A stretch of DNA of 64,000 nt from Chryseobacterium aahli (GTDB taxonomy: Bacteria > Bacteroidota > Bacteroidia > Flavobacteriales > Weeksellaceae), in assembly GCF_022699665.1 (NCBI RefSeq), contig NZ_JALDNB010000017.1, positions 1-64,000 on the forward strand, given 5' to 3'. The notes under the pieces are model-generated. The model saw nothing but the letters and a program-made list of their open reading frames with translations, did no database searches and was not told the DNA's origin. Shown one piece after another: positions 8,456-17,806 of this stretch. Each line of letters starts with the position of its first letter. Position 1 is the stretch's first letter. The position numbers and the translations under genes were made by a program.

Positions 8456-9016
8456 ATGAAAGACGAACAATTATTTTCGCTCATCCAAAAAGCAAAAGAA
8501 AAAGATCAAAAAGCTCAGACAAAACTTATCAATGTTTTTTGGGTAGATGTTTTTTCTTTTGTGATGAAAAAAGTACATGACGAAAATGATACCGATGAAA
8601 TCACTGTCAATGTTTTCTCAAAAGTTTTATCTAAATTGGATATGTACGATCCTCATTTTCAATTTAAAACCTGGATTCTGACGATTGCTCAAAATACAAT
8701 TATTGATTTTTGGCGGAGAAAAAGCAGAGAAAATCAAGACCCTACAGAAAATTTAGATGAAGTAAAAAATCATTATGCAAAATCTCCTGAAGAACTGATG
8801 ATTTCTGATGAAGAGCAAAAGAAAATCATCAAAACCATCGAATCTTTGGATGGTAACTATCAGGATATTATCAAATTAAGATTCTTTGAAGAAAAAAGCA
8901 TCAAAGAAATTGCGGAAGAATTGGGGATTTCTGTCGCCAATACGAAAGTACGTGTCATGCGTGCTAAAAAAGTTCTCGCTGAATTATTGAAAAATAACGA
9001 GTTTGAGGATAATTAA
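8456..9016 (+). CDS. ECF-type RNA polymerase sigma factor
   Basis: 186 residues. Region 2 spans ~10-85 (FKTWILTIAQNTIIDFWRRK is the typical 2.4 area) and region 4 spans ~130-180 (YQDIIKLRFFEEKSIKEIAE, then VANTKVRVMRAKKVL). I take ATG 8456 as the start rather than an in-frame TTG at 8447, because MKDEQLFSLI fits the family N-terminus. A TAAATTTG box at 8443-8449/50 lies just before it, so the leader would be very short. No anti-sigma gene is adjacent. Confidence 0.9.
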   Translation: MKDEQLFSLIQKAKEKDQKAQTKLINVFWVDVFSFVMKKVHDENDTDEITVNVFSKVLSKLDMYDPHFQFKTWILTIAQNTIIDFWRRKSRENQDPTENLDEVKNHYAKSPEELMISDEEQKKIIKTIESLDGNYQDIIKLRFFEEKSIKEIAEELGISVANTKVRVMRAKKVLAELLKNNEFEDN

Positions 9017-9053
9017 AAAAGCCTTGTCAAGGTTTTAAACCTTGACAAGGCTC
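9013..9053 (-). terminator. Long perfect hairpin, terminator of the 9073 gene
   Basis: GCCTTGTCAAGGTTT and AAACCTTGACAAGGC form a perfect 15-bp stem with a 1-nt centre (9021-9051). On the minus strand it is followed by T6, so it terminates the 9073-9705 gene; in plus direction no T tract follows. Its palindromic perfection also suggests a dispersed repeat. Confidence 0.75.
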
Positions 9054-9072
9054 CCAGTCAGTATATTTTACG

Positions 9073-9705
9073 TTAAAAATAAACATCCTCCTTCGTCTGT
9101 GGAAGCGTAATTTTTCTCTGTTCCTCCAAGTTTCTATTTTGAAGATTAATTTTCACTCCTTTTTTAATAAAAGTTTCCTTTTTAGATTTTCCATACTCTG
9201 CAGTATTTTCAACTTCTTTTTCGAAATTAAGCTGCCCGGTTGAAAGATTAAATTCTACACTCGAAAAATATTCTTCAGGTTTTCCGTAAGTAGAATCATA
9301 TCCAATCAGTTCAAACTGACCGTTCTGAAACCTGTATTTGTCGGTATAACCCCATTTCCAACTGCTTCCCCCTGCCTGAGTGATTTCCAAAATACCTTTC
9401 TTTATTTCCATATCTTGGTAAGGGTCTCCCATCATTCCGCCGCCTCTGCTTTCAAGAATTGCGTTTCTTGATTTTTCTAGGATGGTCCATTTTCCATTAC
9501 TTTTTTTCAGAATCTGAAGTTCGCGGATATTTCCCAGATCAGTTGTATCTTTTGTATTGTAAACAATCACTTTTTCAGGGATTTTATCACCATCCAGATC
9601 ATCGTCAACAGTTTGAATTATTTCAGAACCTTTCGGCTGAAATTCTTTTTGAGCAAAGCAAAACGTACTGAAAATAATAGATAGAAAGCAAAATGTAGTC
9701 TTCAT
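9073..9705 (-). CDS. Secreted protein of unknown function with Asp-rich repeat
   Basis: 210 residues with a signal peptide ending FCFAQ. After it, DDDLDGDKIPEKVIVY (~34-49) resembles the calcium-binding FG-GAP/EF-like loops found in many secreted Bacteroidota proteins. The centre carries SRGGGMMGDPYQDMEI and SSWKWGYTDKYRFQNGQFELIGYD, a pattern seen in uncharacterised periplasmic proteins. No enzyme motif is visible. Transcribed alone, divergent to lipA. Confidence 0.78.
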   Translation of the reverse strand: MKTTFCFLSIIFSTFCFAQKEFQPKGSEIIQTVDDDLDGDKIPEKVIVYNTKDTTDLGNIRELQILKKSNGKWTILEKSRNAILESRGGGMMGDPYQDMEIKKGILEITQAGGSSWKWGYTDKYRFQNGQFELIGYDSTYGKPEEYFSSVEFNLSTGQLNFEKEVENTAEYGKSKKETFIKKGVKINLQNRNLEEQRKITLPQTKEDVYF

Positions 9706-9784
9706 AGGAAATAATAAGGTTTAAATTTACGAAATTATCTGTTCTATCAATGCCAGTCTTTGATTGTTTCGATAAAAAAATCCT

Positions 9785-9792
9785 TAACTTTG
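9785..9792 (+). promoter_or_regulatory. -7 element TAACTTTG of lipA
   Basis: Exact TANNTTTG match 20 bp before the lipA start; a TTTG at 9759-9762 lies 22 bp upstream and could be the -33 element. Confidence 0.65.
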
Positions 9793-9811
9793 AAGTCAAT
9801 TTTAGAAATAA

Positions 9812-10678
9812 ATGGAGAATTTAGTTCAGGATACTACCGTTCAAAAACCAAAATGGATTCGTGTAAAACTTCCTACCGGAAAGAATTACAGAGAACTTCG
9901 CACGTTGGTTGATAAATATAAATTAAATACAATTTGCCAAAGTGGAAGCTGCCCGAATATGGGAGAATGTTGGGGAGAAGGAACAGCAACTTTCATGATT
10001 TTGGGGAATATTTGTACCCGAAGCTGTGGATTTTGTGGTGTAAAAACCGGAAAACCAATGGATGTGAACTGGGACGAACCTGAAAAAGTGGCTCGTTCAA
10101 TCAAATTAATGAAGATCAAACATGCAGTTTTAACATCTGTTGATCGTGATGATTTAAAAGATATGGGATCAATCCTTTGGGGCGAAACAGTAAATGCTGT
10201 AAGAAGAATTTCTCCGGGAACTACAATGGAAACGTTGATTCCTGATTTTCAGGGATTGACAAAACATTTGGACAGAATGGTTGATGTAGCTCCTGAAGTG
10301 ATTTCTCACAACATGGAAACCGTAAAACGTTTGACTAGAGAAGTGAGGATTCAGGCGAAATATGAAAGAAGCCTTGAGGTTTTAAGATACTTAAAAGAAG
10401 CAGGACAAAACAGAACTAAAACCGGATTGATGCTTGGTTTGGGTGAAGAAAAACATGAGGTTTTTCAAACAATTGAAGACATTAGAAATGCCAATGTAGA
10501 TGTGATTACGATGGGACAGTACTTACAGCCGACAAAAAAACATTTGCCTGTGAAGAAATTCATTACTCCTGAAGAATTTGATGAATTCGGCGATTTTGCG
10601 AGAAGCTTGGGTTTCAGACATGTTGAAAGTTCGCCTCTTGTAAGAAGTTCTTACCACGCAGAAAAACACATTCATTAA
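9812..10678 (+). CDS. lipA: Lipoyl synthase
   Basis: 288 residues, normal for LipA, a radical SAM enzyme that inserts two sulfurs into octanoyl groups on the E2/H proteins. Both iron-sulfur motifs are complete: the auxiliary cluster C-X4-C-X5-C at Cys42, 47 and 53 (CQSGSCPNMGEC) and the radical SAM C-X3-C-X2-C at Cys68, 72 and 75 (CTRSCGFC). The C-terminal RSSYHAEK contains the conserved serine. Monocistronic, with its own -7 box and terminator. Confidence 0.97.
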   Translation: MENLVQDTTVQKPKWIRVKLPTGKNYRELRTLVDKYKLNTICQSGSCPNMGECWGEGTATFMILGNICTRSCGFCGVKTGKPMDVNWDEPEKVARSIKLMKIKHAVLTSVDRDDLKDMGSILWGETVNAVRRISPGTTMETLIPDFQGLTKHLDRMVDVAPEVISHNMETVKRLTREVRIQAKYERSLEVLRYLKEAGQNRTKTGLMLGLGEEKHEVFQTIEDIRNANVDVITMGQYLQPTKKHLPVKKFITPEEFDEFGDFARSLGFRHVESSPLVRSSYHAEKHIH

Positions 10679-10682
10679 AAAT

Positions 10683-10714
10683 ATAAATCGCTTCAATTTT
10701 TGGAGCGATTTTTT
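10683..10714 (+). terminator. lipA terminator
   Basis: AAATCGCT pairs with AGCGATTT across an 11-nt loop and is followed by a T run, directly after the lipA stop. Confidence 0.8.
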
Positions 10715-10781
10715 ATGAAGGGGTAAAGTGACTGGAGAATCCTCTTAAACTTCTTTTATGAGATAGATAAATATGGGATTT

Positions 10782-10841
10782 AAAACCACCCCGTCTAAAT
10801 TTTCACTGAAAATTTATCCACCCCTCCTTTGGGGGGGAATT
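10782..10841 (+). repeat. Intergenic repeat CCACCCCGTC...CCACCCCTCC (copy 1)
   Basis: A ~60-bp element containing CCACCCCGTC, an internal palindrome AAATTTTCACTGAAAATTT, CCACCCCTCC and a G-rich closing arm. The same design lies in reverse orientation at 41287-41347. It sits between lipA and the araC-type gene and is not coding; copies have diverged by several bases. Confidence 0.8.
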
Positions 10842-10855
10842 GTCAATGTTCAAAA

Positions 10856-11710
10856 TTAGCTTTCAACTTTATTCAAGTGTTTTTTCTTGAAAGCGGTCGG
10901 GGTTTCTCCGATGTTATTTTTAAATAATTTATTAAAATAAGAAAGACTATCAAAACCTACCTGAAAAGAAACTTCTGAAACGCATAAGTTCTGAAGCAAT
11001 AGCATTTTTGCCTGATTGATTCTGTAATTGTTCACAAAATCTGTAAAGGTCATGTTGGTCTGTTTTTTAAAATATCTGCAAAATGCAGGTGTACTGAGAC
11101 TTACCATTTCAGCAATCACATTTACGTTTGGATTTTTATCGTAGTTTTCGTTAATGTAATCGTAGATAGTTCCCATTCTGATTTTATCATTTAAAAACCA
11201 TTTTACCCGTGTATCTTCTTTATTTAACTCTTTAACCTCATCTGATTGAGAAAGGATTTGCAAAACTTCCATTAAAGCGATGAGTGATTCAAAAGGATTT
11301 TTTTGTTTGATTAAATGAAGCTTTTTTGCAACGATTTTTTTCGTTTCTCCGAAAAAGGATAATCCGAGATAGGAGCGGTCTAAAAGTTTTTTAATATCAT
11401 CAAATTCAGGAACGGGAAGAATCATTTCCTCCAAAAAATTTTCTTTAAGCTGCAATACAACCTGCTTGTATTCAGTTTTAATTCCGTAATCAAAATTCAG
11501 ATGCGGAACATTCGAACCTACTAAAAGAAGGTCACTTTCCATAAAACCGGAAATATCTTTTCCTACATGACGAATTCCGTTGAGAGCTTCTACATAAACC
11601 AGTTCAATTTCAGGATGATAGTGCCAGAAAAAACAATGCTTCATAGATGGTTCGAAAATTTTGAAAGATTTACCCTCTTCAAATTCAATGATTTCTTTCT
11701 GGATTTTCAT
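10856..11710 (-). CDS. AraC-family transcriptional regulator
   Basis: 284 residues. The N-terminal half contains a cupin-like effector domain (HCFFWHYHPEIELVYVE, ~25-45); the C-terminal ~100 residues hold two helix-turn-helix units (NVIAEMVSLSTPAFCRYFKK and CVSEVSFQVGFDSLSYFNK), as in AraC/XylS. Probably binds a small molecule and controls the divergent MFS exporter gene, with which it shares a 129-bp upstream region (inference from arrangement). Confidence 0.9.
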   Translation of the reverse strand: MKIQKEIIEFEEGKSFKIFEPSMKHCFFWHYHPEIELVYVEALNGIRHVGKDISGFMESDLLLVGSNVPHLNFDYGIKTEYKQVVLQLKENFLEEMILPVPEFDDIKKLLDRSYLGLSFFGETKKIVAKKLHLIKQKNPFESLIALMEVLQILSQSDEVKELNKEDTRVKWFLNDKIRMGTIYDYINENYDKNPNVNVIAEMVSLSTPAFCRYFKKQTNMTFTDFVNNYRINQAKMLLLQNLCVSEVSFQVGFDSLSYFNKLFKNNIGETPTAFKKKHLNKVES

Positions 11711-11839
11711 AAGGTTCTATTTTGATTAATAATTAATGCAAATTTATTTAAAATTGTCAATACAAAGCAATAATTAATCATTTCAGAACAAATAACAACC
11801 ATTATTTCTTCCGAATTTTGCACTTTGAAATAGGAAGAG
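11711..11839. promoter_or_regulatory. Divergent promoter region araC-type / MFS
   Basis: AT-rich 129 bp between two divergent starts. TTAATAATTAATGC (11723 area) and CAATAATTAATCA (11769 area) repeat the core ATAATTAAT at ~46 bp distance, candidate regulator sites. A GAATTTTG near 11813 is a one-mismatch -7 candidate for the MFS gene. Confidence 0.4.
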
Positions 11840-13039
11840 ATGTTTGATAAAAGAATTTTGCCTTTAGCAATCGGTGGTTTGGCAATCGGAACGACAGAAT
11901 TTACGATAATGGGATTGCTTCCCGATATTGCAAAAACGTTGCAGATTACCATTCCGCAAGCTGGTCATTTAATTGCGGCGTATGCTTTGGGAGTAGTGAT
12001 TGGAGCGCCGATTTTAATTGGTTATTCTGTGAAATTTCCACCCAAAAAGGTGTTGCTTGTTTTGATGGTGATTTTTACCATTTTTAACGCTTTATCAGCT
12101 ATAGCTCCAGATTATAATTCGATGTTAATTATCAGATTTATGTCTGGTTTACCACATGGAGCATTTTTTGGAGTCGGAACTGTGGTGGCATCAAGAATGG
12201 CGGGAAAAGGGAAGGAGGCATTGTATATTTCATTGATGTTTACCGGATTGACGGTCGCCAATTTAGCAATGGTTCCTTTGGTGACGTACATCGGACATGC
12301 ATTCCACTGGCGTTGGTATTTTGCGATCGTTGGAGTGATTGGTCTGGCTACTTTATTAGCTTTAAAACTTTGGCTACCAGCAATGGAGAAAAAGGAAGAC
12401 AGTCATTTCCTAGAAGAATTAAAATTCCTCAAAGGCAAACAGTCATGGTTGGTTTTAATAATTACGGCTATCGGTTTTGGAGGATTATTTACATGGTTTA
12501 GCTACATCACACCGTTGATGACCGTTGTTTCGAAAATTGAAAGCAGTCATATGGCGTACGTCATGATTCTTGCCGGTGGCGGAATGGTTGTCGGGAATTT
12601 AGCTGGAGGTTTTCTTTCAGATAAATTAGGTCCGGAAAAAACATGTGTGTTATTGCTGTTTTTGATGATGTGTTCTTTGTCAGGAGTATTTTTCCTTTCA
12701 GAATATCAAAGTGTTTCTTTGGTTTTAACTTTCATTTGTGGAGCTCTTTCAATGTCGGTTGCTGCACCCATTAATATCATGATGATGAAAGCTGCACCAA
12801 AAAGTGAAATGATGGCTGCCGCTTTTATGCAGGCTGCATTTAATATTGCCAATGCGATGGGCGCTTTCTTGGGAGGAATTCCTTTAGAACATGGCTTGCC
12901 TTACAATTATCCTTCGCTTGTGGGAGTGGGGATGACGATTATTGGTTTAGTGATCAGTATCATTTATTTTTATATGTATCGCTCATCAAATGTTGCCGAA
13001 AAGGAAATTATTACTGAATGTGTTACCTGTGATCAATAA
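11840..13039 (+). CDS. MFS efflux transporter (AraJ-like)
   Basis: 399 residues with 12 predicted membrane segments, the DHA1/AraJ layout. The family signature is clear at the start (LAIGGLAIGTTEFTIMGLLP) and the loop after TM2-3 reads MSGLPHGAFFGVGTVVASRM. Members export sugars, drugs or metabolites by proton antiport; the substrate here is unknown. Its divergent AraC-type neighbour is its likely regulator. A palindromic terminator follows. Confidence 0.9.
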   Translation: MFDKRILPLAIGGLAIGTTEFTIMGLLPDIAKTLQITIPQAGHLIAAYALGVVIGAPILIGYSVKFPPKKVLLVLMVIFTIFNALSAIAPDYNSMLIIRFMSGLPHGAFFGVGTVVASRMAGKGKEALYISLMFTGLTVANLAMVPLVTYIGHAFHWRWYFAIVGVIGLATLLALKLWLPAMEKKEDSHFLEELKFLKGKQSWLVLIITAIGFGGLFTWFSYITPLMTVVSKIESSHMAYVMILAGGGMVVGNLAGGFLSDKLGPEKTCVLLLFLMMCSLSGVFFLSEYQSVSLVLTFICGALSMSVAAPINIMMMKAAPKSEMMAAAFMQAAFNIANAMGAFLGGIPLEHGLPYNYPSLVGVGMTIIGLVISIIYFYMYRSSNVAEKEIITECVTCDQ

Positions 13040-13067
13040 AAAAAGAGAAGCAATTGCTTCTCTTTTT
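13040..13067. terminator. Bidirectional terminator
   Basis: A perfect 28-bp palindrome (AAAAAGAGAAGCAA/TTGCTTCTCTTTTT) between convergent genes; A and T tracts on either side allow use in both directions. Confidence 0.85.
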
Positions 13068-13072
13068 GTTTT

Positions 13073-13453
13073 CTAATCTTCAACTTCATTTCCGTTTTGG
13101 CACCAATATAAGGCGTTATACAAGTTTTCTTTTGGAAAAGATTTAAATTCTCCGGGCATCAGAACACTGAAGATATCCGTGAAATTTTGTACTCCTTCTT
13201 TGTCGGTTACAATTGCTGCACGATTCCATTTTGAAAGATTTTTTATTCCTAAAAGCGCATCCTGAAGCCAAGCTCCCATTGTAAAATTACTCAAATCTGT
13301 ATCCAAATAAAGGAGATAATTTAATTCATCGAACTGTTCCACTTTATTTTTCACATAAGGAATGACAAGATTTTCAAAATCTTCTTTCGTAACATCGCCT
13401 GTTGCGTTGAATGCAGCTACATTTTCCGGTGCATCATTAATAATCGTGATCAT
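13073..13453 (-). CDS. SpoIIAA-like (STAS-fold) protein
   Basis: 126 residues. The pattern VAAFNATGDVTKEDFENLVIPYV, then LLYLDTDLSNFTMGAWLQDALLG and KWNRAAIVTDKEG, matches the SpoIIAA-like family (PF11964), small cytoplasmic STAS/CRAL-TRIO-fold proteins often next to stress genes. No catalytic function is known. Divergent to the FAD oxidoreductase. Confidence 0.82.
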   Translation of the reverse strand: MITIINDAPENVAAFNATGDVTKEDFENLVIPYVKNKVEQFDELNYLLYLDTDLSNFTMGAWLQDALLGIKNLSKWNRAAIVTDKEGVQNFTDIFSVLMPGEFKSFPKENLYNALYWCQNGNEVED

Positions 13454-13567
13454 AATTTATATTTTAAATGGTTTTGGTTAGCTTTAAATGATCAATAATT
13501 AAACCATAATTAAAGAATGAATGTGTTTAAGGCTCAATTATTGATTGTAATTTGAAAAATAATTTCT

Positions 13568-14773
13568 ATGGACTTGAAATCTAACGAACCTTTCTGGCTT
13601 TTGAAAAATGGCCTTGTTTCTTCTTATCCATCTCTAAAATCTGATGAAGAATGTGATGTTCTTGTCATCGGTGGCGGAATCACAGGAAGTCTCATCGCCC
13701 ATCAAATGATAAAAGACGGATACCAAACTATTTTGATTGATAAACGTGAAATTTGCAACGGAAGTACTTCTGCCACAACATCGATGTTGCAATACGAAAT
13801 AGATACTCCATTGTATGAATTGATTGAAATGATTGGTGAAAAAGGGGCAGTAGAAAGTTATAAAGCCTGTTCAAAATCAATAGATGACCTTGAAAAATTA
13901 ACCAAAGAAATAAAAGCCCGCTCGGGTTTTAAAAGAAAACAGTCACTATATTTTGCCTCGAAAAAGAAAGATGCAATTTGGCTTGAAAAAGAATATGACG
14001 CAAGAAAGCAAGCTGGATTTGAAGTAACTTGGCTCGGATTTGAAGATATTGAAGAAAAATTTGGTTTCCAAAATACTTATGGCGGAATTTTGTCGAAGCA
14101 AGGCGCAAGTATTGATGCCTTCAAATTTGCTCACGAGCTACTAAGATTTAATGTGAATAAAGGTTTAAAAGTTTTTGATAAAACTGAAATGAAATCGGTG
14201 AAATATTTGCGTGATCATAATTTAGCATTGACAACTGATGGGTTTAATATTAAAGCTAAAAAAATCATTTATTGTGTAGGCTACGAAAGTTCAACAATGA
14301 TTAAAGAACATTTCGTTGATCTGAAAAGTACTTACGCTGTTGTTTCTGAAATCGACAACGATAAATTTAAAAATATAGAACATACGCTCGTCTGGAATAC
14401 CGATGATCCCTACATCTATATGAGAACAACCGATGATGAACGACTTTTGATCGGTGGCGGTGACGAAGACTTTTCTGACCCCGATAAACGTGATTCTTTA
14501 TTAAATAAAAAAGAAAAAGAGATTCTCAAAAATCTGAAAAGGATAAAGCCCGATTATCACTTTTATACCGATTTTGTCTGGGCGGGAACCTTTGGTGAAA
14601 CAAAAGACGGACTTCCATACATTGGAACTCACGATAAATTTAAAAACTCGTATTTTGTGTTAGGTTTTGGCGGAAATGGAATTACTTTCTCTGTTACCGG
14701 AATGGAAATGGCCTCTGCTTTTATGAAAGGAAAAAAGCATAAACTTTCTGAGTATTTTAAATTTGGAAGATAG
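13568..14773 (+). CDS. FAD-dependent oxidoreductase (DAO family)
   Basis: 401 residues. The Rossmann dinucleotide motif is DVLVIGGGITGSLIAHQM (~29-46), followed by ERICNGSTSATTS-like residues, and the C-terminal FAD-contact segment is FVLGFGGNGITFSVTGMEMA. It belongs to the D-amino acid oxidase/glycine oxidase superfamily; several relatives carry a C-terminal Rieske domain, which is absent here. Substrate unknown, cytoplasmic. Not part of an operon. Confidence 0.88.
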   Translation: MDLKSNEPFWLLKNGLVSSYPSLKSDEECDVLVIGGGITGSLIAHQMIKDGYQTILIDKREICNGSTSATTSMLQYEIDTPLYELIEMIGEKGAVESYKACSKSIDDLEKLTKEIKARSGFKRKQSLYFASKKKDAIWLEKEYDARKQAGFEVTWLGFEDIEEKFGFQNTYGGILSKQGASIDAFKFAHELLRFNVNKGLKVFDKTEMKSVKYLRDHNLALTTDGFNIKAKKIIYCVGYESSTMIKEHFVDLKSTYAVVSEIDNDKFKNIEHTLVWNTDDPYIYMRTTDDERLLIGGGDEDFSDPDKRDSLLNKKEKEILKNLKRIKPDYHFYTDFVWAGTFGETKDGLPYIGTHDKFKNSYFVLGFGGNGITFSVTGMEMASAFMKGKKHKLSEYFKFGR

Positions 14774-14786
14774 TTTTAAAATAAAT

Positions 14787-14819
14787 GTTTCGGGGTTCGG
14801 CTTTGCCGAACCCCGAAAC
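14787..14819. repeat. Perfect GC-rich palindrome (REP-like)
   Basis: GTTTCGGGGTTCGG and CCGAACCCCGAAAC form a perfect 14-bp stem (extended inside by C-G) with a tiny loop. No T tract follows on the plus strand, so it is an odd terminator for the preceding gene; it looks more like a REP-type palindrome. Confidence 0.65.
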
Positions 14820-14947
14820 TGATAAACAATACTAACATTCACATCATTTCTAAAATATTATTTAAGTTTTATCTAGTGTCAGGATTGTATAGTTCATCCT
14901 GTTGTGATACTAGAGTTTGAATCTATCTAAAAATCCTGAATTTCAAC

Positions 14948-16141
14948 CTAAAAACTATATCCGTTCTTTTTCGCCAATTCTACAATAGATTTTTCAATTG
15001 CTTTTCCTAAATCGTCACCTTCAGCATTGCCTCGCTTTTTCATTTCAGAGTCGATAAAAGTTTGTCTTTGCTTTGCCAGAACTTCAATTTCTCTCTGAAT
15101 TTTATCGCGGTCGGCTGATTTTTGCGCTACAATTTTATTGATTTCGTCTTTGCTTTTTCCTTTCAGTTCAGAAGGTAATTCTTCCTCTCTGATGGACGAA
15201 ATGTAGCTTTTATCTTTCTCAACTTTATCCACCAAATCCCAATGATCGTTTTTGTAAGCATTTTTCTTTGACTTACTTACCGCTCTTTCAACAGCATTTG
15301 AAGCTGACTGCATTTCAGCATTTGAATCTTGCGTAGTTTGTTTGCTTTTCATTTCCGAGCCACGGCTTCCATAGGAAATGTAGGTGTCATTCAATTTAGA
15401 GTTGTATTGAGAAATTTTCACATCATAAGGCGTTTCAATATAAATCACCTTTCGGTCACTGTCGATATTGAAGAATTTTCCGTCTCCAAGACTCGCTCCG
15501 TTTTGCCAGAAGGTTTGAATTCCCTCATCACGACTTCCGCAGAAAATGGTGTTGGTGTAAATGTTTTTTTTCTTTGCACCAGAAATTGTTTCTTTATAAT
15601 TAATTTTTCCCTGGTCAAACGCTTCATTTCCGGCAATATAAATCAGCTTCATGCTTTTTTCGTTCCCGTCCCATTTCAGATTGGTTGATGCATCACGAAT
15701 TACTGCACCGCAATATTCACTTCCGCCATTGGTTCTGAGGGCAAAAAGTTTTTCTGAAACCAGATCTAAATCCTGAGTAAGCGGAGTAACTTGTCTGATG
15801 TAATTTTCATCTTTCAAACCATCATTTCCATATTCGTAAAGGGCAATTTCTACTTGTGGGGCTTGTCCGTTATACTTCAAAGTGGTCAAAGTATTCACGA
15901 TATTCCAAAGTCTTGATTTCGCCTGATCGATTAAGCCATCCATACTATTTGATGTATCCAAAAGCAATGCGACTTGAATTTTATTATCTTTTGAAAACGT
16001 TATTTGCGGCTCTTGGGAAATATTACTTTCCATCACTTCTCTGTCGTTGGCTTTGTTACTGCAACGAATATCAGAAATTTTTCCTGCGCTTAAAAAAGCA
16101 ACTGTACTTGTTGTTAATGCTAAAAATTTTAAAGTGTTCAT
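14948..16141 (-). CDS. VWA domain-containing envelope protein
   Basis: 397 residues with an N-terminal signal segment (LALTTSTVAFLSAG). A von Willebrand factor A domain spans ~55-250, with the metal-site motif DTSNSM (Asp62-x-Ser64-x-Ser66). The C-terminal ~130 residues are a Lys/Glu-rich helical region. VWA domains mediate metal-dependent protein contacts, so it is probably a periplasmic adaptor. It is second in an operon behind the MuiA-like gene (45-bp gap) and thus lies under the LytTR-box promoter at 17807-17873. Confidence 0.87.
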   Translation of the reverse strand: MNTLKFLALTTSTVAFLSAGKISDIRCSNKANDREVMESNISQEPQITFSKDNKIQVALLLDTSNSMDGLIDQAKSRLWNIVNTLTTLKYNGQAPQVEIALYEYGNDGLKDENYIRQVTPLTQDLDLVSEKLFALRTNGGSEYCGAVIRDASTNLKWDGNEKSMKLIYIAGNEAFDQGKINYKETISGAKKKNIYTNTIFCGSRDEGIQTFWQNGASLGDGKFFNIDSDRKVIYIETPYDVKISQYNSKLNDTYISYGSRGSEMKSKQTTQDSNAEMQSASNAVERAVSKSKKNAYKNDHWDLVDKVEKDKSYISSIREEELPSELKGKSKDEINKIVAQKSADRDKIQREIEVLAKQRQTFIDSEMKKRGNAEGDDLGKAIEKSIVELAKKNGYSF

Positions 16142-16186
16142 ATTGTATGTTTTTAATGATTAATTAAGATTTGATTTATTCTAAAA

Positions 16187-17782
16187 TTATCTGCTGTAGT
16201 ACTGAATCTGCATGTCTTTAGGATATTTTACTTCATAAGAGAAATTGATTTTATCTGAAGTTCCGCTATTGATTTTTCTGTTCCAAAGGATGCTTCCGGT
16301 TTTGTCATCATAAATTCCGTTGCCGATTTCTAAAGATTTTACCGTGATTTTTGAATTTTCACTTAGAGGAAGCTGGTCAAGAATTTCCAGTTCGATATTT
16401 TCTTTCGTATTATTTCTTACGGTTATTTGATAAGATTCGGTTTCCCATTTATTTGAGTTCAGCGTTTTCTGTGAAGTTTTATCTTCAAGCTTGATTCTTT
16501 TAACAACAATTCTTTCATCAACACCCAAAGAAATCGGGAATTCTTCTTTTACATAATTGCTTGTGATATTGGTTTTTCCGATATAATTATCTTCAAAATA
16601 AATATTAGCTTCTCCCGAAATAAGATTTAAATTCTGCCAGTTTTTCACAAATGCCATTAAAAAAACCTGATTGTTCAGCTTCGGAACGGTGTGATATTTA
16701 TACGTTGCATCTACCTCTTTTTTATCCAGAATTACATATTGCTCTTTTTCCTGACTTACGATGGTTTGATTGTATTTTAATTCATACAAAATATTCATCT
16801 GATTATCAGAAACCGTTGCAACAGGAATCTGGCTTGGTGCAGCAACTTCTGCTCTCATTTGATAAGAATTTGATTCAGCTGAAACTGCTTTTTTAGCATA
16901 TCCAATTTTTACATCTTCATTATTATAAGCTGTATATTCAGCGACATAAAGCGGTGATAAAATAGGTCTGTTTTGGTTATAAGAAGGCTTGTAAGTGGAA
17001 ACAAAAAGTTTCACATTATTCCAGTCTTGTCCGGTTTTTTGATAAATTTTTCCTTTGTAGACAATTTCTAAAGGTTTTTTAGTAGATAAAGCTCGCAAAT
17101 CATAAGACGGAACCCAGCCTGCATTAGAAACGATATAACTTACGCCGAGATTGAGATTCATCTCGTTTTCAGCAAGAATTTCAAGAATTAATTCTTTTGT
17201 GTTGGTATTTTTATGAGTCTGTTCTTCGGCAAATTGTTTGTTGATTTTTGCAATGCTTTCATCAAGGGTAGTTTTTTGTTCATTCAGAAGAAAAGCCTGA
17301 TTGTCGATTTCCAGCATTCTTTTTCTGTAAAATTCTGTCAGTTTAATCAGTTGTTCCTGTGGAGTCGATTTATCGTTCGTTGAAACTTTAAGATTATCAT
17401 TAATGATATTTTGTTCGCCTGTCAGATTTTTAATTTGAATATTTAATAAATTGACTTGTCTCTGAAATTTTTTTCTTTCATCATCCAGTTTTTTTTCTCC
17501 ATCCGTCAATTCATCATTTTTAAGATAATTGCTTTGTGGAGTGATAGACAAAAGGGTTGTGTTTTTCTCAAGATTAATTTTGTACGTATTTTCATCCAAA
17601 TCATTCGGGAGATTGATGATTTTAACCACATTTCTTCCTTTTTGAAGAGTAACGTTCGTGCTTCCGAAAACTTTTGCTCCGTGCAAAAATACAGTAGCTT
17701 GTTTTACGTCGATTTCCTTTTTAATTTCCTGAGATTTAAAAAACGAAACCATAAACATGAATATAAAAATAGAGTGTCGCAT
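16187..17782 (-). CDS. MuiA-like protein (DUF4140/DUF4139)
   Basis: 531 residues with a signal peptide (IFIFMFMVSFFKSQ). The N-terminal ~100 residues match the DUF4140 type (VTLQKGRNVVKIINLP), a coiled-coil stretch follows (~90-190), and the rest is a DUF4139 beta domain (VSYIVSNAGWVPSYDLRA). The family is named for Aeromonas mucoidy inhibitor A, but its biochemistry is unknown. First gene of an operon with the VWA protein. Its promoter carries a paired ACTTGGTGAA box. Confidence 0.88.
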   Translation of the reverse strand: MRHSIFIFMFMVSFFKSQEIKKEIDVKQATVFLHGAKVFGSTNVTLQKGRNVVKIINLPNDLDENTYKINLEKNTTLLSITPQSNYLKNDELTDGEKKLDDERKKFQRQVNLLNIQIKNLTGEQNIINDNLKVSTNDKSTPQEQLIKLTEFYRKRMLEIDNQAFLLNEQKTTLDESIAKINKQFAEEQTHKNTNTKELILEILAENEMNLNLGVSYIVSNAGWVPSYDLRALSTKKPLEIVYKGKIYQKTGQDWNNVKLFVSTYKPSYNQNRPILSPLYVAEYTAYNNEDVKIGYAKKAVSAESNSYQMRAEVAAPSQIPVATVSDNQMNILYELKYNQTIVSQEKEQYVILDKKEVDATYKYHTVPKLNNQVFLMAFVKNWQNLNLISGEANIYFEDNYIGKTNITSNYVKEEFPISLGVDERIVVKRIKLEDKTSQKTLNSNKWETESYQITVRNNTKENIELEILDQLPLSENSKITVKSLEIGNGIYDDKTGSILWNRKINSGTSDKINFSYEVKYPKDMQIQYYSR

Positions 17783-17806
17783 TGTTTATTATTTTAAAGT
17801 TCTACA

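Noticed and set aside
9021..9051. Perfect palindrome as an operator
   Set aside because: Lies between convergent gene ends with a T tract on one side; a terminator or repeat explains it.
14880..14938. tRNA-like fold (CAGGATT pairs with AATCCTG, GTTTGAATC loop)
   Set aside because: Only 59 nt long, D- and T-arm stems do not pair, no anticodon arm; likely chance or a degenerate hairpin.
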